Of a stretch of 64,000 bases of DNA, positions 1 to 12,871 are shown one piece after another. Position 1 is the stretch's first letter, and the number at the start of each line of letters is the position of its first letter. A program made the translations under genes and the position numbers. Under the pieces are notes generated by a model. It was not told the DNA's origin and made no database searches. It was given only the letters and a program-made list of their open reading frames with translations. The DNA comes from Theocolax elegans (Eukaryota; Arthropoda; Insecta; Hymenoptera; Cerocephalidae): positions 56,970,539-57,034,538 of the forward strand of contig CM047431.1 in NCBI GenBank assembly GCA_026168455.1, in the 5' to 3' direction.

Positions 1-440
1 TCCCCCACCAACGCTCCACGATATACTATTAACAAGGATGGTAATGTTTACATCATTGTTTATTGCATATTTGCAATAAACAATGATGCAAAACTCCCAA
101 TATAGGTAAGTATTGGTATAATCTTTCACCAAATCCCTCCGTTACCTTGTGTTAATTATATTTCCTCGATAATTAATTCCTAATTTTCCTCATCCTTTTT
201 CCCATTCTGTTGTCTTATGATGCTGTTGTCTTAGAGTAGCTGACCACCCCGGGAACCCCGCCTCCTGCAGCAGAGAACCTCGGAGCAGCCGACCAACAAC
301 TCCTCGACGGCATCCCCACTACTGTTCCTGGATAACCTCCGAACCAGGTAAGCGTACTACCAATTATAATATATCGATAATAACATCTACTAATATTTAT
401 TATTCCTTTTTAGGTGCTCCCCAATGATGACACCATCACA
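1..440 (+). other. Candidate spliced transcript (three exon pieces, two short introns)
   Basis: Two introns can be read on the plus strand. The first runs about 106-234, with donor TATAG|GTAAGTAT and a pyrimidine-rich stretch before TTAG. The second runs 348-413, with donor CCAG|GTAAGC, a CTAAT branch-point-like motif near 390, a T-run and TTTTTAG. The middle exon (235-347) is clearly more GC-rich than its introns. Joining the exons leaves a short open frame of about 49 codons from ATG ATG at 83-88, ending at TGA in the third exon. No homology is recognised and the left part may continue outside the window. It could be a lncRNA, a transposon transcript or chance. The splice signals are seen directly; transcription is inferred. 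Confidence 0.3.
51..88. repeat. Perfect 17-bp inverted repeat (hairpin)
   Basis: The left arm CATCATTGTTTATTGCA (51-67) is followed by a 4-nt loop (68-71) and its exact reverse complement (72-88). The right arm contains AATAAA at 75-80. It lies just upstream of the candidate splice donor at 106. It could be the centre of a small palindromic element or a structured RNA element; no family is recognised. Confidence 0.85.
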
Positions 441-2225
441 AGCTTTATATTTTCATTAATTAATTATCATAAATAGCGAGTGCAACTCGCAGCGCGTAGA
501 CATCGTGGTACGTTCGCGCGCAGCTTCGATGTCTCGGACGTACCATCATGTTCAAGTGGTAACCTAACCTCAACGAGGTGGAAATTTTGCATATTTTGGG
601 TAAGACATTGCTAAAACGCAATAAGATTTTAATTTATAATTCAGAACATAGTTTAGTTATTAATAAATAGAGGCGCCTCTTCTCTTATTTTTGTGTATAT
701 AGGTTTTTTTATTAATAAATTATCGAATAATGCGGTTAGGACGCCCTACGCGTTGACATCGTGGTACGTTCGCGCGCAGCTTCGATGTCTCGGACGTACC
801 ACCATGTGTTAATGTAATACTATATTCTCAACGACGTTGAAAGCATTTATATATTTGGTCAGACTTTTCTCGAAAACGAATTGACATTATTATATGAAAC
901 TCAAAACATAGTTAGTTTATTAATAAACCAAGGCGCCTCTTCTCTTACTTTTTCGCATTCAGCTTTATATTTTTATTAATTAATTATCATAAATAGCGTG
1001 TGCAACTCGCAGCGCGTAGACATCGTGGTACGTTCGCGCGCAGCTTCGATGTTTTGAACGTACCACCATGTGTAAGTGTAGTCCTACATTCTCACCGACG
1101 TGGATAATATTTATATTTTTTGTCAGACTTTTCTCGAAAACGAATTGACACTTTTATCTAAAACTCAACACATAGTTAGTTTATTAATAAATCAAGGCGC
1201 CTCTTCTCTTACTTTTTCGCATTCAGCTTTATATTTTTATTAATTAATTATCATAAATAGCGTGTGCAACTCGCAGCGCGTGACATCGTGGTACGTTCGC
1301 GCGCAGCTTCGATGTCTCGGACGTACCACCATGTGTAAGTGTAGTCGTATATACTCAACGACGTGGATAACTTTTATATTTTTGGTCACACTTTTCTCGA
1401 AAACGCAATGACATTTTTATCTGAAATTCAACACATAGTTAGTTTATTAATAAACCAAGGCGCCTCTTCTCTTACTTTTTCACATTCAGATTTATATTTT
1501 TATTAATTAATTATCATAGATTGTGTGTGCAACTCGCAGCGCGCTGACATCGTAGTACGTTCGCGCGCATCTTCGATGTCTCGGACGTACCACCATGTGC
1601 AAGTAGTAACCTAACCTCAACGAGGTGGAAAGAACAGTAATCGTATCGGAGCCACTACTCGTTGTAATCGCGGTACGTTCACGGCACCGTCGAGATTTCG
1701 GACATACAGCCACCTATAAGTGGTAACCTAACCTCAACGTTTTGGAAAGTTTGCATATTTTGGGTAAGACAATGCTAAAACGCAATAAGATTTTAATTTA
1801 TAATTCAGCATATAGTTTGGTTATTAATAAACAGAGGCGCCTCTTCTTTTATTTTTGTGCATACAGGTTTTTTTTATTAATTAATTATCAAATATTGCGT
1901 ATAGGACGCACTACGCGTTGACATCGTGGTACGTTTGCGCGCAGCTTCTATGTCTCGGACGTACCACCATGTACAAGTGATAATCTAACCTTAACGAGGC
2001 GAATATTTTGCATTTTTTGGGTTAGACTTTTCTCGAAAACACAATAATAATTTTGTCTGAATTTTAACACATATTTACATTGTCGATAAATGAAGGCGTC
2101 TCTTTTATTATTCTCTCGCGTACAGCTTTTTTTTAATAAATAATTATCAAATTTTGCGTGTGTAACATACTGAGATTGTGGTACATTCACGCGCACCTTC
2201 GATATTTTTGACGTATCATAATGTG
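440..2225. repeat. Satellite array, about 260-bp units with an internal dyad
   Basis: Eight dyad cores recur at 501-550, 757-806, 1021-1070, 1284-1333, 1548-1597, about 1666-1716 (diverged), 1922-1971 and about 2172-2223 (diverged). Spacings are 256, 264, 263, 264, about 118, about 255 and about 250 bp. Each core has arms CATCGTGGTACGT and ACGTACCACCATG (one mismatch) around a CG-rich 24-nt centre. Between cores the units share an AT block (TTATTAATTAATTATCATA), a GTGCAACTCGCAGCGCG block and AGGCGCCTCTTCTCTTA. Two variants of the linker exist: one with TAACCTAACCTCAACGAGGT (after 551, 1600 and 1717) and one with a TTTTCTCGAAAACG block. The short sixth interval suggests a deletion or unequal exchange. 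No coding content is seen. Confidence 0.9.
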
Positions 2226-2559
2226 CAATGGAAATTATTTAGTTATAGATTTATTTTACGTAAACAAATATTTGCGAATATGCTACTATTTAATCAGCTC
2301 AGATTTAGTCGATAAAGAAAATGTTATTAATTTCGGATAAATAATTAAACTAATTATTAAAAATAAATTTTTGTATTATTAAAAATTTATTCATCATTAT
2401 TGATAATTTTTAATTGTCTGCCACGTTCGCGTTCTAGTGATTCAGAAAAGATTAATTTAAAAATTGTTTAAACGTCAAGACTTTTACAAATGTCAAGTTC
2501 GTTGACATCGTTGTATCGAATTATTTCAACTATGCAGTTCAGTCGTTATTTTGTATAAA
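2226..2559. other. AT-rich spacer, no gene seen
   Basis: This very AT-rich sequence lies between the satellite and the next cluster of splice signals. No open frame, repeat or RNA gene could be supported. Confidence 0.6.
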
Positions 2560-3200
2560 TAATTAAATATTAATATTGCACAAAAAAATTTTGTTTAGCA
2601 CTTTCATATCAGTATTGTCGGTCACAGCATTTAATGTGTCAGTTGCTATCTGTTCACGCTGCACTGCGGAGCCACTCCTTGTGGTTCCCGATTGCTGCGA
2701 ATCTTCATGCGCGCATGCGCATAGCTCGGTCTCGATCGCGCGTCTCTTTGTGGCTCAGCTGGTATCCTGCTGAATGCTGATATCATCTTCGCCCTGACAT
2801 CCCTGCTGCTACTTCCTTCAGGTAATAATCTTGTGTATAATCTTCGCCCGTCAACTAATGAATACTGCGCTTAATAAGTTTCAGGCGCTATGTCGACCGC
2901 GCTGCGCCGCCAACGTCGTTACCCGGAGCCGCCTCTATCCTGCTTAATGACGTCGACCACCAAAGTTGCCATAGCTATCCCATGTATTGCTTCAGGTAAT
3001 TACTTACTTTTTGGGCTTGCGCTAGTATGCTTTTTCATAAATATATTATTTGCATATCTGCTGTACATAAAGTTTGTAAACACTAACATAACCTCTCTTC
3101 AGCCTTGTCTCTCCTACCATACAGCTGTAATATTAAGATACGGCAGTAGTATTAAGATACATCTGTATGTGCTTCTGTTATCCTTGTCCTCACATGCTAC
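2560..3200 (+). other. Candidate spliced non-coding or small-ORF transcript
   Basis: Two introns are visible. One is 2822-2884 (63 bp), with donor TTCAG|GTAATAATC, a CTAAT branch-point-like motif and TTTCAG. The other is 2996-3102 (107 bp), with donor TTCAG|GTAATTAC, a perfect CTAAC branch point at 3083-3087 and CTCTCTTCAG acceptor. The exon between them (2885-2995, 111 bp) is GC-rich and starts a frame at ATG 2890. Joined to the next exon it gives about 50 residues, ending at TAG. The upstream exon has no convincing ATG-initiated frame. The order and spacing of splice signals is better than expected by chance, but no protein family is recognised. Confidence 0.3.
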
Positions 3201-3499
3201 TAGCATACGCTAAAATAGATGGTATTATTTCTACAGTGAACTGGCTACATGCATGCTGATTCCGGATACCCTGAATCGAGGGTAGCTCTCTTCACCCTGG
3301 CTATGAACTGCTGACAGCTTCCAGATCAACCTCTCCGTGAATATCAGGCTATTGGGAACCCCTGTGTTTACTGCTTTATCAACCTTCCTCAACAGATGCC
3401 TAGACGGACCTGAAGACAAACTGAGTTCTGCTAGGTTCATTCCACCTTCCGGATAACGTATTGGCCAGTGCCAGTGTGTTTTAGTGCGACTTGGGATGG

Positions 3500-3633
3500 G
3501 CTATTAGAATTGTAAGGGTAGGTAGGATTTAGATACAGTGCGGGTAGTCAGATATAAGGAAGGGCTTTAGTTATATGGGTAGGTAGGTTTAAATAGGTAA
3601 TCGATTAGTTATTCCGGTAGGTAGGTATTTGCG
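3500..3633. repeat. Three GGTAGGTAGG motifs
   Basis: GGTAGGTAGG occurs near 3510, 3579 and 3614 within about 115 bp, immediately upstream of the 427-bp tandem repeat. It may be the decayed edge of that array. No function is assigned. Confidence 0.5.
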
Positions 3634-4740
3634 GTGCGATTTACGCACTGTTTGTTTTTTAAAAATTGCAAATACAACTTATGTACCAAAAACTATAGTT
3701 CGATGCGCGGGTGACAGATGAGTTTCAACTCAGCGAGTATCTTTGTCGCTTTGCTCTAATGATAAAATTAGTACTCGTTCGAAAAACGATTTTCGCACAA
3801 TTATAGCTAAGGTCAATATTATTACCAACTCATATGAGTATTCAATCCAAATAATTGGATTTCGGTATAAAATATAGGGTTAAACATTATAAAATAGTTA
3901 AAACTTATTTACCAACTCATTTTATGAGTGCTCAATCCAGATAGTTGGATTTTGGTGCAGAATAGGTTGCTACAATTGATTAATTATCCACGTTTATTCA
4001 TTTATAATAAACTAGTAAGTAGCATTGTAACAAATTGTCTTGAATATAAAGTATGCAAAATGCGATTTACGCACTGTTTGTTTTTTAAAAATTTGCAAAT
4101 ACACCTTATGTATCAAAATATATAGTTCGATGCACGGGTAACAAATGAGTTTCAACTCAGCGAGTATCTTTGTCGCTATGCTCTAATGATAAAATTTACA
4201 CTCGTTCGAAAAACGATTTTCGTACAATTATAACTAAGGTCAATATTATTACCAACTCATACGAGTATTCAATCCAAATAATTGGATTTCGGTATAAAAT
4301 ATAGGGTTAAACATTTTAAAATAGTTAAAACTTATTTACCAACTCATTTTATGAGTGCTCAATCCAGATAGTTGGATTTTGGTGCAGAATAGGTTGCTAC
4401 AATTGATTAATTATCCACGTTTATTCATTTATAATAAACTAGTAAGTAGCATTGTAACAAATTGTCTTGAATATAAAGTATGCAAAATGCGATTTACGCA
4501 CTGTTTGTTTTTTAAAAATTTGCAAATACACCTTATGTATCAAAATATATAGTTCGATGCACGGGTAACAAATGAGTTTCAACTCAGCGAGTATCTTTGT
4601 CGCTATGCTCTAATGATAAAATTTACACTTGTTCGAAAAACGATTTTCGCACCATTATCGATAAGTACTATATTATTACCAACTCATACGAGTATTCAAT
4701 CCAGATAGTAGGATTTTGGTTCAAAATAGATGATGATATA
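3634..4740. repeat. 427-bp tandem repeat, two full copies and a partial third
   Basis: The block starting TGCGATTTACGCACTGTTTG occurs at 3634, 4061 and 4488, exactly 427 bp apart. A 198-bp stretch at 3928-4125 recurs with identical translation at 4355-4552. Within the unit a smaller module recurs: ACCAACTCATATGAGT (containing the palindrome ACTCATATGAGT) followed by ATCCAAATAATTGGAT (6-bp stem, 4-nt loop). It is visible at about 3829, 3910, 4252, 4337 and 4677, with decayed versions near 4740 and 4840. The short open frames inside are repeat sequence, not genes. Confidence 0.9.
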
Positions 4741-4929
4741 CCAACTCATGAGTATTTAAAAAAAAAATGAGTATTTTATCCCATTTATTTGATTTCGGTG
4801 TAAAACATAAGGTTGAAAATTTTTATTACCAACCTTATCACCAACTCTAAATATGAGTATTATTATTAATATTATTGTATATATTGTTATTATTCGTAGC
4901 CAAATAAGTTATAAACTATTGTATACTGA

Positions 4930-4987
4930 TAGCGCCATCTACGCTTTCAATATGAAATAGTAAAATTATACACGTATGATGGCGCTA
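4930..4987. repeat. Inverted pair TAGCGCCATC / GATGGCGCTA
   Basis: TAGCGCCATC (4930-4939) and its exact reverse complement (4978-4987) are separated by 38 bp. Read on the minus strand, the left copy is TAGATGGCGCT, which matches the insect CTCF core (AGRTGGCGC). The right copy lacks part of that core. It may be terminal inverted repeats of a tiny element or a divergent pair of protein-binding sites. Confidence 0.55.
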
Positions 4988-4989
4988 CT

Positions 4990-7900
4990 AGTACACTGCA
5001 GTTTACTGAATTACCTCCGCTTTGTCGGTAATTTTTGAGTATGGCACCCCCTTAAGTATATTGTACATTTTTGCGAATAATTAATATTATAAAAGATATT
5101 GATTACTAAATCTACACAATATATGTAATATAAATTATAAAATAAAGCAAATGGAAGACGCAAGTATTATATTTCAATTAAAAATAATGTAAAAGAAATA
5201 ACCTTTCTTGATTTTAGTTTAAAAAGTAGAAATAATTAATTTTTAACAAATTCTGTATGTTTGTTTACTGAAACCAAATTTCTATTTAAAAAAATCTACT
5301 TTAAACATACTAGTATAAGTTTATCTTTTAATTTAAAAAGACCTAAGGCATAATAATGACTAGATGTTATATAGTGTTTGAGATATTTAAATTCTGATAT
5401 ATATTAATATTTAAAAAAAGTATTTTTAACAAAAAACTTATACTTACCAGATATTTTTTTTTTATAAAAGTGATTTCGAGGATTGCTCCTTTTAATTTAA
5501 GGTTTTACCAATAATAAATTGAAATTCATTACGTCGGATAAATAGTTAAATACGTACAATTGAAATAAATGTTTATTAATTTGTTATTAGCCGTCGATCG
5601 GTATATACATATAGCGCATTAATTCTACATCGAAATACATCGAATCCTTTCTAACAGTATGGACACGCACATACGCACAACGTCCGCAGAGTGAGGGGGT
5701 ATAAATTAATATATCGCCCTGTAATTGATAATTGATTAACATTTAAGTTATTAATTGTTATTTCAAGACCGTGCAGAGATTTGGTATAATAAAATAGTAT
5801 AAACATTTAATCAACGAGCGCATTAACGTAAAATATCGTACGATAATATACAATTTCAATTATATAATTCAATAAATTTAATAATATTAAATAATGTAAT
5901 TGTGTGCAGCGTATGCAAAATTAATCATCTATTTTCATCGTGCATTAGCGATAATAAATATATTCATATATCTCAAAGAAAAAAACAATTCATCATACGT
6001 TACTCTACGGATTACAATCTCATTTCGATTTGTATTCAATTGATTGAATACAAACTCAATTTGGCCGAAAGGTAAATTAAAAAGAAATCTGTCTTTTCGT
6101 GCGCTGGTTAATTAGATTAACCAAAAAAAATACAGGTAAATATGTGGAACCCTTATTTTTATGTAGAGACGTATAAGTAAGTAGGGGATTTTTCAATCAA
6201 AGACAAGGGAGAAAACGTATCATCCTGGTCGCATTTCGAACAATTATCTTCTTTTTTATCGCATGCGCGACTATTCCGCTGACGAATCGTCTTAAAACAC
6301 CTGATGATCACCTGTCCGCGCGAGCCCGTAAATTAAAGTATTTCAACCGCTTGAGATGAAAGAAGGAAAAAGAAATAAAGGATATGAGGCCGACGTGGCA
6401 ATTTGTCGACGTTTCGTTCCTTTTCATTACCTGGAGATGCATGAAAAGGATCTGTCTCAAAGGGATCGGAGAGGGGAAAAAAACCAAGAATCGACTAGGA
6501 TATACGTTAATTAATCCGATGCACTTGGGGGTTGCGGAACAGAAAAAAAAGGAAGAAGCTTGGGGAAATTCGTTACGTGGGGTCACAATATTATCTATAA
6601 TAATTGATTAATCAGACATTTATTCGATAAAGCTTTCGAAAAACGGATAATTGGCTGTAGGATTTTAGATAATAAGTTATATAATATATACGTTTAGTTC
6701 GAATTCAGTTATAAATCTAAATAAAGTAAAATATTGTATCAAATGGTTGGATTTTCTGCAAGTCAATTTTCCATCAATTATCATTATTAATGGCCGTTTT
6801 CCTAAAATACAACCCTCCACATTTTAATCAAATATAGTAAGGTCCAATAGATATTTGAATATGAAAATCAAGTTCCTTCAATCTTATCTATAACGTAATC
6901 CGATGCAGATTCTCCAGGTCAATATACGGATAATCTGATTATAATCTCAATAATGTCTATAGGAGGTAGTTAAACTATTTAAAGTAACTGATGTAAAAAA
7001 ACAATGTAACTTAATAATAATTTACTGAATCAAATTATAATTTACATTTCTTCGTGACTGCAGAATTCGTTAGATGTAAATTTTAATATTACAAAAGATA
7101 AGTTGGGAATTATTAAATAATCGCTTTAATAAATTAATCATTCGGATTATTCATATTTTTATAACGTTTAATTCACAGTTAAATAACTTCTCGTCAACTT
7201 GTATTATATATACATTTTGAAATTCAGGTTTGTACTTACGACGTTAATATAATTTTTACTTAGCTTATATTATATTCCAACGTCCGAGTTAGGTGGTAAC
7301 AATTATGAAGAAAAAGTGTAACGTAGAAATATGAAAATGCGTACAACCGAGGCGAAGATTAAAAGAAAGACACTTTCGAAAAAATAAACGAGCGTGGAAA
7401 AAGTTTGACGTTATACGTACGATTCCAAGTACCAATTCGTAAAAATGAACGATGTATATATATGTTCTTTTTATTTTTTATCAACGTCGTTCATATCGCC
7501 CGATAATACAAGAAGTTTCTTGGCCTTTCCTACTCCGGGCAATGTCTCGAGAAGGGTAGAGATATCGCGGTGGCGCGGCAACTTATATGTATATATATAT
7601 ACCCGAGGCTTGCGTGTGAGGGCTTCATATTTCAACGATGAACCGAGGCTCGAAACGACATATCCCAAAAGCTGTTTTGTACACACTTGCCCGTATCGAA
7701 TGAGCTCTCCGCTTCTTGTTGACGCGTGGGATTATCGATTTCGTGTAGGAGCTTATACGGGTTTTCTTTATCTACACCTTTAAAAAGAGAATAAGGAAGA
7801 AACAAAAATAATCACCCCCTCTTCGACCACGACGAGTTGATAGCTAGTTTTCACGCGGTTGTAATGTTACTTTTATTATTCTCTAAATATATTGATATTT

Positions 7901-10900
7901 CAGATAAATCCGAACTCCTTTATATTTCGCACATGCGGATATCTAGGAAGTCTTGTCGACTCGACCAATTTGCGTGAGCAATACGCATTTATTCGATTAT
8001 TTTTAAATATATTTGTAATTGACAAGTCGCGAATCGCTTATAATCAGCATTTAAATTGGTTTGTCAGGTATTTAATTGATTTGTATAGATAATCACGTAT
8101 AATCACTCGGCCAATTATAATAATAAAGTCAACTTAATAAACACACTGTAGACAAAAAACAAAATATTAGTTCATTATCACAGTTTTTCATCCTTGCAAT
8201 AACGCAACGTATGAATGAACATCATAATATATTAAATAAAATAAATATTCTACTAACTAAAATTATACGTATATATATATTTTTTTATTATAAACCATAT
8301 GCTACTTAATAATTTCAAATCAAGGCAGTTTTTATCACGTATAGGTTTTATATTTTTACCACAGATTTTATCGTAATTACTAGTACGAGTTGGAACGGTT
8401 TAACCTCATTTTATATCGGCTAATAATTAATTTGCACGATATTAATTTTCTATATACATAGCTTTCTTCTTCTTAATATTATTTCGATTCATATCTTTTA
8501 ATTTTTTATTAAATATGAAATGTTATAACTTATTACTTACTTTGATATTCGACCATTCGATCGAGAGTTCAAATAATAAAGTTAAATTTTAAATAATAAA
8601 ATAATTACATAAATTTTGATAAAAACAATGATTATGTTAATTGGATTAGACGTTAATGAAGTCTAATTAAAAAAAAAATTACCGTTTACAAATAAGTATA
8701 ACAGAACAAAATAACGAAATGCGTTAATTAGTTATAACTGAATAACCCTGGCAATAAATGAATCCCAATATAAAATTCAAATACCCATGTATAACCCATA
8801 AAATAGTAAAAGTATACAAGGATAATAAAGGATACATCGAGAGGAATAGATGGAGGCAAGGTGTAAGATGTACATATGTATATACATAAAAGTAAACACG
8901 AGAATTGCTTGGATTTACAAACAGTACGTTTTATTTCAGTGTTCACTCCACTTTCACACTGGCTGAGAGAAGAGGTTTTACACAACACACTTAAGTATAA
9001 TAATTACAAAAAGAAAGAAAAGAGAAGAAATGAGACGAGAGAAAAAGAAAAACTATTGACCGTAAGGAACCACGAAAAGAGAAAAAAAATTCTTTTTTCT
9101 TTCGGGCCACGATCGAAGTGCGCGCGCGTATCGGTAATTCGATCGCGGTCCATATATATATATAGTGGTTCTCTTTTTTTCTTCTTCTTCTTCTTCATCT
9201 TACATATACGTCGATATACACAAGTTCCTCCTATCACTCTCTTCGTTTCGGAAATGTATCACTTTCTCGAGTGCGCGCGCGCGCTTAGCCATTATAACAT
9301 TTAGTAACACGAACGCGTTTCCCTTTTCGTTATTCTTATCTTTTACCTTCTTTTCCTTTTTTTTTCTTTTTACTTCAATAGTCCTTAAACATACATTTAG
9401 TTGACGCTCGAAAGGCAATTTTCTTTTTATCATTATTGATACTCGCGGAACATAAATTTTTTTCTTTTTTATTTATTTATTTATTTTTTTTCGTACAAAA
9501 GAAAATGTTTTCGGATGCGAATCTGAGGTCGTTGTCGTCTATAGACTTTTAGTGATATTATCGTCGAGATTATGACTGTTTCTTGTTTTCATAAACTTAA
9601 TCGTTACGTTTTTAATTATTTTTGTTTTACAATCGTCGTTAACCATTTAATCTAGACTCTTTCCAGACTCGAACGTGCTAATTAAACGATAATACATTTC
9701 ATCCTTCTCTTTTTTTTCAACTTTCGTTTCCATCGTGCGCATACAATTACAATTTTGAATTTGCTATTCGCACGATAGGATGTAAATCAAAGTTAATTCG
9801 ATTTGGGAAGAGAATCTAGATTACTCAGATTTGCACCAGATTTGAGATATACATATATATAATATATGTATATATGTATATATATATCGTTTTCAATTAA
9901 ATACGTGTTTAGGATTATTGAAATCGATGCTAATTTCATTTCTCCTTTCTCTTTTTTTTTGTTTTACGGTTAGAAACGTGAAAATCCATTATCACCGAAC
10001 GGGTATTTTTATTTCCTCATCGCGTTTTCCGCTACGTTTTTTTTTAATTCTATATAATCGACATTTTACAAAATCGAAAGGGATCATTACAGGAGCATGT
10101 GTATACGAAACAATGGACTTTCACTTTTCTCGTACGAAAATTTAAACGAGTTTCTTTATTTCCCTTCGGTTACAAGGAAAAAAAGACGAAGCGCTCTCGA
10201 TAATCTGTTTCTTATTTATCACTATACATGTTTTCTTTTTCTTCGTGTGTCTGTGTATTATCAATTAATTTTCTTTGTGTTCCATCGACATCGTCCTCCT
10301 ACGTCCCGTGTACAACATTGTTTATTCCTTTTATTCCTTTGGAGGCGATCGATCGATCGATAATAAATAAATAAAAGTGCGTTTATCGATTCGGGTGTTC
10401 CGAGTTACATTCCCACCGAACTGTTCCGAGTCTCCTGGACGATGTTTCGTTGGCGACACTCGTAACATTACGTCTATACGTGTAATTTTTGTGCGTTTGT
10501 CGATCGCAACGGTTCGCTCGGTTGAAATCCATGCGAAATAATATCTTATAACACGAGCGCGAGTTATCAAACGATTTCATCATAGATAAACGTGTATTCG
10601 CAAATTTTCCCCGTATTATTGGGAAAAAAAGAAAACTAACGAGTTTCACCAGCGAATAGTTTCATCGGATCACCCGAATTGTCAATCGTGCGTGTTTCTG
10701 GTTAGATCCCATAAACGGTGTTTGCGAGCATGGCGAGCTTTTTATCCATTTATTTTTTTATCGATTACCTGTGAAGCGCAGGTTGAGCAAAACTTATCCA
10801 TCACCATCGACGCGATGCATTTCATTTAGGAACAAGTACATTGAAAACAATTAGGATTATGGATCCTTGCGACGTTCAACGGTTCCTTTTTATTACTTTA

Positions 10901-12771
10901 TCTTTACATTTTACAAAATTAACACTCGATCAATGGAAACTCGATTAATCGATTGTTAAATGCAATGACAATGAAATATTATTATTATTATTATTATTAT
11001 TATTGATTTTCCGATCCCTATATATTTCGTCATTCTCATCTTCATCGCTATCACAGTTGCGAACGGTCATTAAAACTAGACTAGTTTTTCCGGATAGTAT
11101 TTCGTCGCGCGCGATCTTTTCGAAGAAGGCAAAGTTATTATTAGATTGGCGAGAATCGCGCGAAATTTATTTTCATACATTTCCCCCGATTACCGATCTA
11201 ATTTTAACTTGGAAAAAGTAATTTTAACTCGTAACTCCGAAGGAAACGATCCGCGTTTCCTTCGGTTTGAAACGGAAAAAATCTCCCTTTGATACTCTCG
11301 AAGCGTAAAGTCGAAACAAACATATCACGTTTGATCGACGTACACACGCGCTCACCACAAAAGAATTCACAAATAAAAGAACAAAAGCGTACGTATCAAA
11401 GGTTCAAAATCACCTAGACATTTTAATCAACCTCTGGGTTTTCTCCGGTTCCGCGGAAACATGCGTCAGATGACAGAAACTGAGAGGGAGGGACAAAGAG
11501 AGATACTTTGAGGAGTCGCGCGGTAAAGAAAAATGAAAGAAATATTATCCGTTTAGATGATCACCGATGAGGCTCTACCGGGTTATCGGCGTAAGGTAAA
11601 ATGTAGCATACGCGAACGATCGAGAGAGAAGGAAAAAAAAATGTGGTCGGCAACAAGCCAGACTGAAGGAATTAATCATCGAGTGGTACAAAAATATACG
11701 CGAGAGGAGGTTGTCACGCGCCCGAGAGAGAAAGACCGGAAGGTGCTTCGAAAGATTTATTTTCTCGACTGATACACTTTGTTGCCTTTTTCGCCTCTCC
11801 CCTCCTTACTTTAACTCTACGATTTATTTTTCTTTACTATTACGAGAATGAAGGCGTACTCGAAATAGTTTTATTAGTTGCAATTAAAATGGTTTGTCGT
11901 GGACAATTGGCTGTATCGACAACCCGACAATCGTAGTATTAAATAAAAGAGAAACCTCGGTAAAGAGATAAACTATGTGTACCGCTGTGTAATCTCAATC
12001 GAAACTTGGCGTATCGATCGAATTAACTATGCGTTTATATCTACATATATATATTCGCGAAGTTTAAATTCCACGAGGTTATTATTCATCATTTAAATAG
12101 TCTTGGGAATAGTCGCGTACACGCGCATAAATAAGGATTTAACCAAACGATTTCCTTTCTCTTTTGACCGGAGTTACGCCAATTTACCCAGCTGTACGTT
12201 TCCAAACCGATGTTAATAATTCCTCGCGATACACATATACGATACCTTTTTTTTCCTTTTCTTTCGATTCCCATCGCGAAAACAATAGAGAGTGACGAAA
12301 AAAAAGAAGAAACGAACAAGAAAAATCGAGTGGAACACACGGTACGGTTTTGCAATAGTTTATAAACCTAAACGTCGGTTAATCGAATCACGGAGCGGAG
12401 TCTCGCGTGTCTCGTGATCTTGTCACTCTCGTTTGCGAAACGTTGCATCGAGGAACCCTATAAAGCGATTCCCTCGTAAACGTTGTATTGTATCATCGCG
12501 TTTGTTACGATTCTATTTGTGAATTAACCTTTTGTCCCGATGTTTTCTTTCAAACGAGGTACCCTTCTTTTTCTTTGTTTCGTTCAATTTAGCTGCGCGA
12601 GCCGATTTATGAAAATACAGTTTGATCGTTCCCACCTAATGTTTTGACCGAACGGTATATTTAAGCGATAATGACAGGTTGTAAATGAAACACTCGGTTT
12701 TGTCTGCGTCGAAAAAAAAAATAGAATGATGTGGTTCGTAAACTACAACAAAAATTGTCGTATTATTTACG
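4990..12771. other. No recognisable gene; AT-rich with homopurine/homopyrimidine tracts
   Basis: Open frames here are short, often overlapping on both strands and of low complexity (for example the Lys/Arg- and Phe/Ser-rich frames around 8900-9430, which are the two strands of GAAA/TTTC tracts). No splice-supported exon, tRNA or conserved domain was identified. The texture suits intron or intergenic DNA. Confidence 0.5.
10978..11004. repeat. (ATT)9 microsatellite
   Basis: Nine perfect ATT units. Confidence 0.95.
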
Positions 12772-12871
12772 NNNNNNNNNNNNNNNNNNNNNNNNNNNNN
12801 NNNNNNNNNNNNNNNNNNNNNNNNNNNNNNNNNNNNNNNNNNNNNNNNNNNNNNNNNNNNNNNNNNNNNNN
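12772..12871. other. Assembly gap (100 N)
   Basis: Exactly 100 N, the usual placeholder for a gap of unknown length. Sequence on the two sides cannot be assumed contiguous, and any frame crossing it is meaningless. Confidence 0.99.

Noticed and set aside
440..2225. CRISPR array
   Set aside because: Units are about 260 bp with related linkers in eukaryotic DNA. This is a satellite, with no short direct repeats and unique spacers.
3928..4552. Two identical 65-aa frames
   Set aside because: They come from the 427-bp tandem repeat, not from a gene family.
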